Shown: positions 1-7,390, counted from the stretch's first letter. The stretch: 9,950 bases of DNA from an uncultured Rhodospirillales bacterium (GCA_903897565.1 CAIUCF010000263.1:1-9950), one strand, 5' to 3'. Notes: generated by a model from the letters alone, not told the origin. A program made the numbers and translations.

Positions 1-2355
1 GAAGCGGTCGAGCAGCGTGCCGACATCCTCGCCGAAGCTGATGATGCGTTGCGAACTCGGTAGATTGATCCCGGCCTCGGCGAAGGCGATGTCGAGCCGG
101 CGGTAGAACTCAGCGCCGACCGCGCCGTTCTTGAGCGGCAGGGTCTTGATCCGGCCCTGGAGCTGGATGCCGTTGCTGTCGAACAGCGAAATTCCCGACA
201 GGTCGATCGTGTTCAGCATATAGGCGCCGACCACCGTGTCGTCGCGCATGCCGTCGGCGACGGCCTGCATGATGCCGAGCGCCTTCTCGATATCGGCGCC
301 GCGCGCGACGGTGATCGAGATCACCTGATGGGCGAATTCCTTGCTGCGGTTCTTGACGGTGGAGATCTCGCTGAACGGGATGGTGTGCAGCGCGCCCTCC
401 ACGTCGCGCAGCTTGACGGTGCGGATCGAGATCGCCTCGACGATGCCGGCGCGGCCGCCGAGATCGACCAGGTCGCCGACCGCGATCGTGTTCTCGATGA
501 CCATGAACAAGCCGGTGATGACGTCCTTGACCAGGGCCTGCGAGCCGAAGCCGACCGCAAGGCCGACCACGCCGGCGCCAGCAAGCAACGGCGCGATGTT
601 GATGCCGAGCTCGGAGAAAATCAGCAGCCCGCCGACGATCAACAGCATCACCAGCGCGGCGTTGCGCAGCAGCGGCAGCAAGGTGCGCATCCGCGCGGTG
701 CGGGCGATGCGGACGCCATTGCCGTCGACCGTCTCGAGGTAACGATCGATCGTGGCGTTCATCGTCTCCCACATCAGGAACGCGGTGCCGATGACGATCG
801 CGATATCGATCAGCTTTCCCGTGAGCTGCTCGCCGATGGTCGAGGTGAACCAGCCATAGGCGCCGATGCCCCAAATCTCGAACAGGGTCACGACGACGAA
901 CAAGCGGATCGCGATGATCGTCAGCGATGTCAGGAAGGGCACGTAGCGATTGGCGCGGGCCTCCAGTGTGGGGTAGCGGCGCTTCATGTCGTCCGGCACC
1001 GCGAAGCCGCGCCGCGCAACCTGCCGGGCGCCCTGGATGACGAGGCGGGCGGCGATCACGACGGCGATGGTCAGCACCGAGGCCCGGAACAGGAAGCTGA
1101 ACCCGCCCTCGATCTTGAGGGCGTAGACCAGGAAAATGCCGGCAATATAGACCACCGCGAGGCCGTGCCAGATATCGGCGATGCGATGACGCAGGAAATC
1201 GAGCGCGGGATGCCGGGGGGTCAGGGTCGCCGGCGCCGTCGCTTCCGGCGGTGGCTCGGCGGCGTCGCTGTCACCGGAGACGTCGATCTCCACCGGCGGC
1301 GCGATCGGTCGCGGACGCAGCCATTGCGCGACGGGCAGCCGGTTCTGGATCACGAACATGATCGCCAGGGCGGCGACCGCGAGCGCGATCAGCTTGTTGA
1401 GCGTCTGCACCACCGGCTCGGGCACGTCGAGCAGGGGCGCGATCGTGCCCAGCGAGAAACCGTAGACGCTCAGATTGACGAAGCGCCGGGTCCAGATGAA
1501 CAGATAGGTCGCGGATTCCGCCGAGATTGGGGGAAATTCCCAGGCGATCTCGCGCGGCGTGATGAGCAGGGTGCGTGCGGCGACGATCAGCAGCCGGGCG
1601 GTCAGGACCGCCTCGATCGCGATCGTGGTGACACCGGTCGTCGCCGCGCGGGCGCTGACGAAGGGTAGTGCCATCAAGGCGACGCCGGCAAACGCGAGAG
1701 GCGGCATCAGATCGAGGAATAACTGTACCAGCAGCAGCGCCGAGCGTCCGTACCAGGACTGGGATTTCCAGCCGAGACTGACCCGCCGGAATCGTGCCAA
1801 GCCGGCTCGGACCAGCCAATCGGCGCCGAACGCAGCGGCGAAGATGATCCCGAGCTTTTCCGTAACCAGAAGCCAGAACTGGCGTGTGCTGGGATCGGAC
1901 ATGCCGGCCTGGAACCAGGACCACAGGACCGGTGCGTCGATGATCGCCCCCTCGGTCGCCGTGAGTTCGACGACCATGGCACGAAAATGACTGGTGACCT
2001 CGTTGACGAGGCCGGCGGCGGGCGAGGTGATGGCAGGCGGTGCCGCTGCCTGCTGAACCGCGATCAGCGCCTTGATCTGGCGGATCAGCTCGCCGCGCTG
2101 CTTGTCGTCCTGCAGCGTATCGACGAGGTGATTGAGATCGCCGGCGCTAGGCTTGGCGGCGGTGTCGGCCGGCGGCGTCGGTGTTTCGGGCGGGCTCGTA
2201 TTGGGAAAGCTGGGCGTCGGCGGCGGTGCTGGCTTGGCGATGATGGCCGGCGGCGGATTCGGCCCGGCAGGCGTCGCCGCCAGCAGATTGTCCGAAGACC
2301 CCGCGAAGACCACTGCCGCTGCCGCGAGCACCCATCGCCACGGCCCCAGCCGCAT
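1..2355 (-). CDS. Large MscS-family mechanosensitive ion channel, C-terminus cut by window edge
   Basis: This gene encodes an inner-membrane channel expected to open under membrane tension and release solutes on osmotic downshock. The minus-strand frame from ATG 2355 stays open for all 785 codons to base 1. Residues 1-27 look like a signal peptide (MRLGPWRWVLAAAAVVFAG), followed by a Pro/Ala-rich linker (about 28-62). Several hydrophobic helices follow between about 160 and 525. The MscS core starts near 566. The pore helix is at about 588-605 (LLAGAGVVGLAVGFGS), followed by QALVKDVITG and the beta domain (VGDLVDLGG, 626-634). TIPFSEIS (658-665) stands where E. coli MscS has VIPNG. The alpha/beta cytoplasmic domain ends near LPSSQRIISFGED, so only a short tail is probably missing. 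Length and layout resemble the large YbiO-type MscS relatives rather than 286-residue MscS. The start overlaps the lepA stop by one base (TGATG), which suggests translational coupling. The family call is firm; the subfamily is inferred. Confidence 0.9.
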   Translation of the reverse strand, partial: MRLGPWRWVLAAAAVVFAGSSDNLLAATPAGPNPPPAIIAKPAPPPTPSFPNTSPPETPTPPADTAAKPSAGDLNHLVDTLQDDKQRGELIRQIKALIAVQQAAAPPAITSPAAGLVNEVTSHFRAMVVELTATEGAIIDAPVLWSWFQAGMSDPSTRQFWLLVTEKLGIIFAAAFGADWLVRAGLARFRRVSLGWKSQSWYGRSALLLVQLFLDLMPPLAFAGVALMALPFVSARAATTGVTTIAIEAVLTARLLIVAARTLLITPREIAWEFPPISAESATYLFIWTRRFVNLSVYGFSLGTIAPLLDVPEPVVQTLNKLIALAVAALAIMFVIQNRLPVAQWLRPRPIAPPVEIDVSGDSDAAEPPPEATAPATLTPRHPALDFLRHRIADIWHGLAVVYIAGIFLVYALKIEGGFSFLFRASVLTIAVVIAARLVIQGARQVARRGFAVPDDMKRRYPTLEARANRYVPFLTSLTIIAIRLFVVVTLFEIWGIGAYGWFTSTIGEQLTGKLIDIAIVIGTAFLMWETMNATIDRYLETVDGNGVRIARTARMRTLLPLLRNAALVMLLIVGGLLIFSELGINIAPLLAGAGVVGLAVGFGSQALVKDVITGLFMVIENTIAVGDLVDLGGRAGIVEAISIRTVKLRDVEGALHTIPFSEISTVKNRSKEFAHQVISITVARGADIEKALGIMQAVADGMRDDTVVGAYMLNTIDLSGISLFDSNGIQLQGRIKTLPLKNGAVGAEFYRRLDIAFAEAGINLPSSQRIISFGEDVGTLLDRF

Positions 2356-4160
2356 CAGTCGTCGCCCATCCGCAGGGCGGCGAGGAAGGCGGTCTGCGGG
2401 ATGTCGACCTTGCCGAACTGGCGCATCCGCTTCTTGCCCTCCTTCTGCTTGTCGAGGAGCTTGCGCTTGCGCGAGATATCGCCGCCGTAGCACTTCGCCA
2501 GCACGTCCTTGCGCAGCGCCTTGATGGTCTCGCGGGCGATCACACGGGCGCCGATGGCGGCCTGGATCGGGATTTGGAACAGCTGCTGCGGGATCAGGTC
2601 CTTGAGCCGCCCGACCATGGCGCGGCCGCGCATATCGGCCTGACTGCGATGGACGATGGTCGAGAGCGCATCGACCGGCTCGTGATTGACCAGGATATTC
2701 ATGACGACGAGGTCGCCGGGCTCGTAGCCGTCCATCTGGTAGTCGAAGCTGGCGTAGCCGCGGCTCACCGACTTGAGACGATCGTAGAAATCGAACACGA
2801 CTTCGTTGAGCGGCAGGCGATAGACCAGCATGGCGCGGTTGCCGGCATAGGTCAGGTCGATCTGCTGGCCGCGGCGCTCGGTGCACAACGCCAGGATGGT
2901 GCCGAGATATTCGTCGGGCACCAGGATGGTCGCCTTGATCCAGGGCTCCTCGATGCGCTCGATCTTCGACGGGTCGGGCATGTCGGCGGGGTTATGCAGC
3001 TGCAGCATGCCGCCGTCGTGGTTGAGATAGATGTTGTAGACGACGCTCGGCGCGGTCGTGATCAGGTCGAGATTGAACTCGCGGGTCAGCCGCTCCTGGA
3101 TGATCTCGAGATGCAGCAGGCCGAGGCAGCCGACGCGGAAGCCGAAGCCCAGCGCCGCCGAGGTCTCGGCCTCGGCCTCGAACGAGGCGTCGTTGAGGCG
3201 CAGCTTGCCGAGGCTTTCGCGCAAATGCTCGTAATCGGCGGCGTCGATCGGGAACAAGCCGCAGAACACGACCGGGATGACGGGCTTGAAGCCGGGCAGG
3301 GGCTCCAGCGCCGGATTGCGCTCCTCGGTCAGGGTGTCGCCGACCTTGGTATCGGCGACCGCCTTGATGCCGGCGGTGATGAAGCCGATCTCGCCGGGAC
3401 GCAGCTCGCCGGTCGTGATCGGCTTGGGCGTGAACACGCCGACGCGCTCGACGGTGTGCGAGGCGCCGGTCGCCATCATCCGCAGCTTCTGGCCGGACTT
3501 CAGGACGCCGTCCTTGACCCGGACCAGGATCACCACGCCGAGATAGGCGTCGTACCAGGAATCGACCAGCAGAGCCTTGAGCGGCGCGTCATCCTCGCCT
3601 TTGGGCGCCGGCAGGCGGGCGACGAGGGCTTCGAGCACGCCTTCGATATTGAGGCCGGTCTTGGCCGAGATCTCGACGGCGTCGGAGGCATCGAGGCCGA
3701 TCACATCCTCGATCTGCTGCTTGACGCGGTCGGGCTCGGCGGCCGGCAGGTCGATCTTGTTGAGGACGGGGACGATCTCGTGATTGGCCTCGATCGCCTG
3801 ATAGACATTGGCGAGCGTCTGCGCCTCGACGCCCTGGCTGGCGTCGACCACCAGTAGCGAGCCCTCGCAGGCGGCGAGCGAGCGGCTGACCTCGTAGGCG
3901 AAGTCGACATGGCCCGGTGTGTCCATCAGATTGAGGACGTATTTCTGGCCATCCTTGGCGGTGTAGTTGAGGCGGACCGTCTGCGCCTTGATGGTGATGC
4001 CGCGCTCGCGCTCGATATCCATGCTGTCGAGCACCTGCTCCTTCATCTCGCGGGCCTCGAGGCCACCGCAAAACTGGATGAGGCGATCGGCAAGCGTCGA
4101 CTTGCCGTGGTCGATATGGGCGATGATCGAGAAATTACGGATGTGCGAGAGATCGGTCAT
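2355..4160 (-). CDS. lepA: Elongation factor 4 (ribosomal back-translocase LepA)
   Basis: LepA is a translational GTPase that binds the ribosome, can back-translocate stalled complexes and influences initiation and 30S assembly. It is partly membrane-associated in E. coli. The 601-residue product has all the GTPase motifs: G1 AHIDHGKST (14-22), G2 RGITIK (53-58), G3 DTPGHVDF (80-87), G4 NKID (134-137) and G5 SAKTG (165-169). Domain V (LGFGFRVGCLGLLHLEI) follows. So does the LepA-specific C-terminal domain with CYGGDISRKRKLLDKQKEGK near the end. The length matches the family (E. coli about 599). The frame is open upstream to 4217, but ATG 4160 gives the usual N-terminus (MTDLSHIRNFSIIAHIDHGK). 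The upstream Met codons lie inside a candidate promoter, so I chose 4160. No strong Shine-Dalgarno is visible before it. The stop TGA shares its A with the mscS start codon. Confidence 0.97.
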   Translation of the reverse strand: MTDLSHIRNFSIIAHIDHGKSTLADRLIQFCGGLEAREMKEQVLDSMDIERERGITIKAQTVRLNYTAKDGQKYVLNLMDTPGHVDFAYEVSRSLAACEGSLLVVDASQGVEAQTLANVYQAIEANHEIVPVLNKIDLPAAEPDRVKQQIEDVIGLDASDAVEISAKTGLNIEGVLEALVARLPAPKGEDDAPLKALLVDSWYDAYLGVVILVRVKDGVLKSGQKLRMMATGASHTVERVGVFTPKPITTGELRPGEIGFITAGIKAVADTKVGDTLTEERNPALEPLPGFKPVIPVVFCGLFPIDAADYEHLRESLGKLRLNDASFEAEAETSAALGFGFRVGCLGLLHLEIIQERLTREFNLDLITTAPSVVYNIYLNHDGGMLQLHNPADMPDPSKIERIEEPWIKATILVPDEYLGTILALCTERRGQQIDLTYAGNRAMLVYRLPLNEVVFDFYDRLKSVSRGYASFDYQMDGYEPGDLVVMNILVNHEPVDALSTIVHRSQADMRGRAMVGRLKDLIPQQLFQIPIQAAIGARVIARETIKALRKDVLAKCYGGDISRKRKLLDKQKEGKKRMRQFGKVDIPQTAFLAALRMGDD

Positions 4161-4188
4161 GGAGTCTTGACTGGCTGAGTGAGCCCGG

Positions 4189-4217
4189 AACATAGGTCGC
4201 AATGCGATGCGGTGCAA
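4189..4217 (-). promoter_or_regulatory. Candidate sigma-70-type promoter for lepA-mscS
   Basis: Read on the minus strand, TTGCAC (4212-4217) and TATGTT (4189-4194) are separated by exactly 17 bases. The -10 matches TATAAT at four of six positions and the -35 keeps TTG. Transcription would start near 4182, leaving a leader of about 20 bases before the ATG at 4160. This is a sequence match only and not proven, but it fits the chosen lepA start. Confidence 0.45.
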
Positions 4218-4301
4218 CAGATGGCGGCTGTTGCTGCTGCGTGGCGGGTATCCAGATCGGATTGTCCGAGGAAATGGAGCCGAGACTGGATCCGCCGCCG
4301 A

Positions 4302-4330
4302 TTGACCAAGTGGCGACGAAATCGTTCAAT
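4302..4330 (+). promoter_or_regulatory. Candidate promoter for the plus-strand small-gene pair
   Basis: TTGACC (4302-4307) and TTCAAT (4325-4330) are separated by 17 bases. The -35 matches five of six consensus bases and the -10 matches four. Transcription would start near 4337, just ahead of the conserved-looking part of the small gene at 4419-4727. It lies about 85 bases from the lepA -35 box and fires the opposite way, so the two promoters would be divergent. Inferred from sequence only. Confidence 0.4.
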
Positions 4331-4418
4331 TGCCCTTTTTGCGACACGGTGGAGACGGAACAGAGCGCTATGGGCGACCTTGGTAATAGCAGCGGCGAAA
4401 GCCCGACCGCCGTATCAG

Positions 4419-4727
4419 TTGCGAATACGCGAAGAGATCCTGGAGGCCGCACGCGCAATGTTGAGCGGTGCGCTCTCGTTTATCGAAGGTTCCCGGACAG
4501 TCACCCGACGGTATGATGATGCGGGAATCCCCCACCTGGATCCCGATATCGTCGGTTTTGTCGTAATCGAGAGCTACACCGACGCGCTTCCCCTTGGCGA
4601 TGTCCGGTGGCACTGGCAGGTAGAGGCGCTCGACAAGCTTCAGCCCGAGATCGATCAGACCGAGGCCAGGGCACGGCGCGAGCTGACTGCGGCATGCAAA
4701 AGCCTCTTCAGCCGATTCGGGAACTGA
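4419..4727 (+). CDS. Small uncharacterised protein (IEGSR / SYTDALPLG type)
   Basis: I do not recognise a named function. The 102-residue product begins around RIREEILEAARAMLSGA, followed by LSFIEGSR, DPDIVGFVVIESYTD, ALPLGDVRWHW and an acidic helical tail ending CKSLFSRFGN. From memory, this order resembles a family of small soluble proteins of unknown function: an N-terminal helix, a GxxxxIEGxR turn, an F-x-x-x-E-S-x-T-D-x-LP-x-G stretch and a C-terminal helix with Cys. It has no signal peptide or membrane helix. The start is uncertain. TTG 4419 puts the family-like N-terminus at the start of the protein. TTG 4380, GTG 4179 (which adds about 80 unconvincing residues) and ATG 4458 (with GGAGG 11 bases upstream) are alternatives. 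It is oriented against all large genes, and its DNA is less GC-rich than theirs. It may be co-transcribed with the ORF at 4776. Confidence 0.6.
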   Translation: MRIREEILEAARAMLSGALSFIEGSRTVTRRYDDAGIPHLDPDIVGFVVIESYTDALPLGDVRWHWQVEALDKLQPEIDQTEARARRELTAACKSLFSRFGN

Positions 4728-4764
4728 TCGCGTCAACACAACCGATCGGGCACTCTCGATCGTC

Positions 4765-4769
4765 AGGAG
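4765..4769 (+). promoter_or_regulatory. Shine-Dalgarno AGGAG before the 63-codon ORF
   Basis: AGGAG lies 6 bases before ATG 4776 and 3 bases before ATG 4773. The spacing favours 4776. It is the cleanest ribosome-binding site seen in the window and the main reason for treating the following short ORF as a gene. Confidence 0.55.
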
Positions 4770-4775
4770 CTGATG

Positions 4776-4967
4776 ATGACGAACGCAGAAGACCAAGTCC
4801 TCAAAGACATCGGTTGCAACAATACAAATCGGGAAGAGCAGACTCTTCCTGAGAGGCTAGCCGGCTTGCGACGGCGACATCCATTGCCGCGTCTCACCGG
4901 CCTAGCCGCGGATAAGGCGTTCTTTGATCGACTCTCCGGTGACGCTAAGGACGGTGACGCACCCTAA
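4776..4967 (+). CDS. Small hypothetical protein, 63 residues
   Basis: No function is recognised. The product is hydrophilic and highly charged (begins MTNAEDQVLKDIG) with a central TLPERLAGLRRRHPLP and a C-terminal LAADKAFFDRLSGDA. It has no signal peptide, membrane helix or cysteine motif. Support for expression comes from AGGAG at good spacing, its position 48 bases after the preceding small gene on the same strand, and a protein-like helix-turn-helix pattern of charge and hydrophobicity. Size and composition would suit an antitoxin-like or regulatory small protein, but I see no diagnostic motif and no recognisable toxin next to it. Its TAA (4965-4967) overlaps the opposite-strand TAG (4964-4966) of the GGDEF/EAL gene. 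It could still be a chance ORF. Confidence 0.45.
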   Translation: MTNAEDQVLKDIGCNNTNREEQTLPERLAGLRRRHPLPRLTGLAADKAFFDRLSGDAKDGDAP

Positions 4968-7390
4968 GCCGCTCCCGCCATGCGCTCCAGCGCGGCGTTG
5001 ACCTGGGAGCCTTCCATGAAGTCGAACAGCTTGCCGACGGCCATCGGCTTGCCGAGCAGGAAGCCCTGCAGGTGGTCGCAACTGAGGTCGCGCAGGAAGC
5101 CGAGCTGTTCGTGGGTCTCCAAACCTTCCGCGGTCACCGTCATGTGCAGGCTGTGGCCCATGGCGACGACGGCGCGGACGATCGCCATGGCCTCGCTATC
5201 CTGCTCCAATGCCGCGACGAAGGAGCGGTCGATCTTGATCTTGTCGAAGGGGAAGCGGTGGAGATAGCTGAGGCTCGAATAGCCGGTGCCGAAATCGTCG
5301 AGCGCCAGGCGGATGCCCATCTTCTTCAGCCGCTGCATCGTGATCAGGGCGTGGCCGGTCTCCTCGATCAGCACGCTTTCGGTGACCTCGAGTTCCAGCC
5401 GCTCGGGCTCCAGACCGGTGCCGTCGAGCACCGCGCGGATCGAATCGACGAGGCCGGGATGGCGGAACTGGGCCGGCGACAGGTTGACGGCGACGCGTAA
5501 GGGCGCGGCCCAGGTCGCGGCTTCGGCGCAGGCGGCCCAGAGCACGGCCTGACCGAGCGTGATGATCAGCCCGCTTTCCTCGGCGACGGGGATGAAGTCG
5601 GTCGGCGGGATATGGCCGTGCTGGGGATGGTTCCAGCGCGCCAGCGCCTCGAACCCGACCAGCGAGTTCTTCGACGAGGAGTAGAGGGGTTGGTAGTGGA
5701 CCTCGATCTGCCGCCGCTCGATCGCCTGCTTGAGGTCGCGCTCCAGCATGCGCCGGGCCCGCAGCCGGTCGTCCATCGACGCCTCGAAGAAGCGGAACAC
5801 GCCCTTGCCGGCTTCCTTGGCCTTTTGCAGCGCCAGACTGGCATTGCGCAGGATCTGCTCGGGCGTGGTGCCGTCATCGGGGGCGATGGCGATGCCGATG
5901 CAGGTACTGCTCTCGAGATCGAGCCCGATCACCTCGATCGGCCGGGCGATCGCCCGGATCAGCGCCTCGGCGACCTGGGCCGCCGCCTCGGGACGATCGA
6001 TGTCGTTGAGAATCACGGCGTATTCGTCATTGCCGATACGGGCGACATAGTCGTGGCCGCGCAGGGATTCGTGCAGCCGCTCGGTGATGGTCCGCAGCAC
6101 GCGGTCTCCGACCGCGGCGCCATGGATCTCATTGGTGAGGCGGAAGCGATCAAGATCGAGATGCAGCACGCCGATCTTGCCGTGGCCGAGGTCGAGATCG
6201 TTGAGCTTGGCGGCGAGCAGATCGTTCAGCAGCACCCGGTTCGGCAGGCCGGTCAGCATGTCGTGATGGGCGAGGTAGCGGATACGCTCGGCCGCGAGCT
6301 TGCGCTCGGAAATGTCGCGGATGGCGATCACGCCGGTGCTGCGGCCCTCGAAATCGATCTCGCGCTGCAGGATCTCGATCGGCAGGCGATCGCCGTTGGC
6401 GATGATCAGGGTGAGTTCCTCGGGCTCGAAGCTGGTATTCTCGAGCACGCGGTGCAGCCGGCTGCGGAACTCCTTGGGGATGAACATCTCCATCTCGACG
6501 CCAAGAATCTGGTGGGGATTGAGTCCCATCAGGGTGCAGAATGCGGCGTTGGTGTTCATGATCCTGCCGCCTTCGTGGATCACGATGCCCTCGAAGGTGG
6601 CGTCGGCGAGCAGGCGGAAGCGGCGCTCGCTGTCGCGCAGGCGCTGCGCTTCCCGCAGGGCCCGCGACGAGAGCGAATGGTCGAGGATCGCGCCGAACAG
6701 GCCGAGGCCGAGCAGTGCGGACACCACCAAGGCGATGACGAGCGCCAGGCTGTCACGGTCGATGACGAGGCCCGACGTCATCGCCGGCGGGGTTCCCCCG
6801 AGCTCGACAGCCTTGGCGAGGACGAAATTGGTGACCAGGATCGCGAGCGCGAGGGCGATCGCCGCCGTAAGGCGATCGAGCAAGGAATGGTGACGGCGGA
6901 CGAGATAGGTCGCGATCATGCCGAGCGAGACCGCAATCGGCCAGGTCAGCAACGGATCGCCGGAGCCCAGCGCGGCCCGCGCCTCGGGATGCAGGGCCAT
7001 GAGCCCGACCGCGCCGCTGCCGGCGATGCCCAGACCAAGCAGCGCGCCGCCGATGAGCGCGCCTGGACGGCGGAACCGGATCGCCAGCGACAGACCGGCC
7101 GCGGCCATGAGCACCGCGATGGCGTCACTGCCGAGCATGACGTGCAGGCTGCGTGACAGCTCGGCGGCCGATTGATGCGATAGTAGATTGATGTAGTTCG
7201 ACGTGGCGAGCCCGGTGCCGATGGTGATCGCGCTGCCGGCGACCCAGCCGCGGCGCAGCAATCCCGTCGTGGCCGTTGCGCGCTCGAACAGACACAGGGC
7301 GGTAAAGGTCGAGAACAGGCAGACAAGGCAGGCGAGGATGAGCGGCTCGACGCCCTGCTGAGAGGCAATAAGGGCAAGAAGATACGTCAC
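4964..7390 (-). CDS. Membrane MHYT-like / PAS / GGDEF / EAL cyclic di-GMP protein
   Basis: This is an inner-membrane sensor enzyme of cyclic di-GMP turnover. Residues 14-240 hold about seven helices aligning with the MHYT sensor domain (compare P. aeruginosa MucR), but all three ligand motifs are lost. PAS covers about 254-362, ending in DISERK. The GGDEF domain (about 370-535) starts HHDMLTGLPNR and has GNDEY (453-457) instead of GG[DE]EF. It keeps the inhibitory site RGHD (444-447) five residues upstream. The EAL domain (about 546-795) keeps E581-A-L, N636, E668, DDFGTG (698-703), K719, E755 and Q775, so phosphodiesterase activity is expected while cyclase activity is doubtful. The start is GTG 7390, the first start codon after an in-frame TGA; no strong Shine-Dalgarno is seen. 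The gene is monocistronic, 366 bases downstream of tyrC. Its stop overlaps that of a convergent small ORF. Confidence 0.95.
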   Translation of the reverse strand: MTYLLALIASQQGVEPLILACLVCLFSTFTALCLFERATATTGLLRRGWVAGSAITIGTGLATSNYINLLSHQSAAELSRSLHVMLGSDAIAVLMAAAGLSLAIRFRRPGALIGGALLGLGIAGSGAVGLMALHPEARAALGSGDPLLTWPIAVSLGMIATYLVRRHHSLLDRLTAAIALALAILVTNFVLAKAVELGGTPPAMTSGLVIDRDSLALVIALVVSALLGLGLFGAILDHSLSSRALREAQRLRDSERRFRLLADATFEGIVIHEGGRIMNTNAAFCTLMGLNPHQILGVEMEMFIPKEFRSRLHRVLENTSFEPEELTLIIANGDRLPIEILQREIDFEGRSTGVIAIRDISERKLAAERIRYLAHHDMLTGLPNRVLLNDLLAAKLNDLDLGHGKIGVLHLDLDRFRLTNEIHGAAVGDRVLRTITERLHESLRGHDYVARIGNDEYAVILNDIDRPEAAAQVAEALIRAIARPIEVIGLDLESSTCIGIAIAPDDGTTPEQILRNASLALQKAKEAGKGVFRFFEASMDDRLRARRMLERDLKQAIERRQIEVHYQPLYSSSKNSLVGFEALARWNHPQHGHIPPTDFIPVAEESGLIITLGQAVLWAACAEAATWAAPLRVAVNLSPAQFRHPGLVDSIRAVLDGTGLEPERLELEVTESVLIEETGHALITMQRLKKMGIRLALDDFGTGYSSLSYLHRFPFDKIKIDRSFVAALEQDSEAMAIVRAVVAMGHSLHMTVTAEGLETHEQLGFLRDLSCDHLQGFLLGKPMAVGKLFDFMEGSQVNAALERMAGAA

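Noticed and set aside
328..1668. Long plus-strand open frame (446 codons) across the channel gene
   Set aside because: It is antisense to the MscS-family gene, whose frame gives a recognisable channel throughout. The plus-strand product is D/R/Q-rich with no domain.
2574..3857. Long plus-strand open frame (427 codons) across lepA
   Set aside because: It is exactly antisense to the highly conserved lepA coding sequence. Its product is a low-complexity mix of D, H, G, Q and R typical of antisense frames in GC-rich DNA.
4161..4217. N-terminal extension of LepA by 19 residues
   Set aside because: The extra residues do not match known LepA N-termini and overlap the candidate -10/-35 boxes. ATG 4160 gives the standard start.
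4179..4418. GTG-initiated 80-residue extension of the small plus-strand gene
   Set aside because: The extension is rich in Trp and Arg without pattern and would run through both candidate promoters. The family-like part starts near RIREEIL. The start remains uncertain.
4368..4796. Minus-strand open frame of 142 codons opposite the small plus-strand gene
   Set aside because: The plus-strand frame has the family-like pattern (IEGSR, TDALPLG, C-terminal Cys helix) and a candidate promoter. The minus frame has scattered Cys and no recognisable motif. This is not fully excluded.
5612..7156. Long plus-strand open frame (514 codons) across the GGDEF/EAL gene
   Set aside because: It is antisense to a gene with clear PAS, GGDEF and EAL motifs. 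The composition is typical of a shadow frame.
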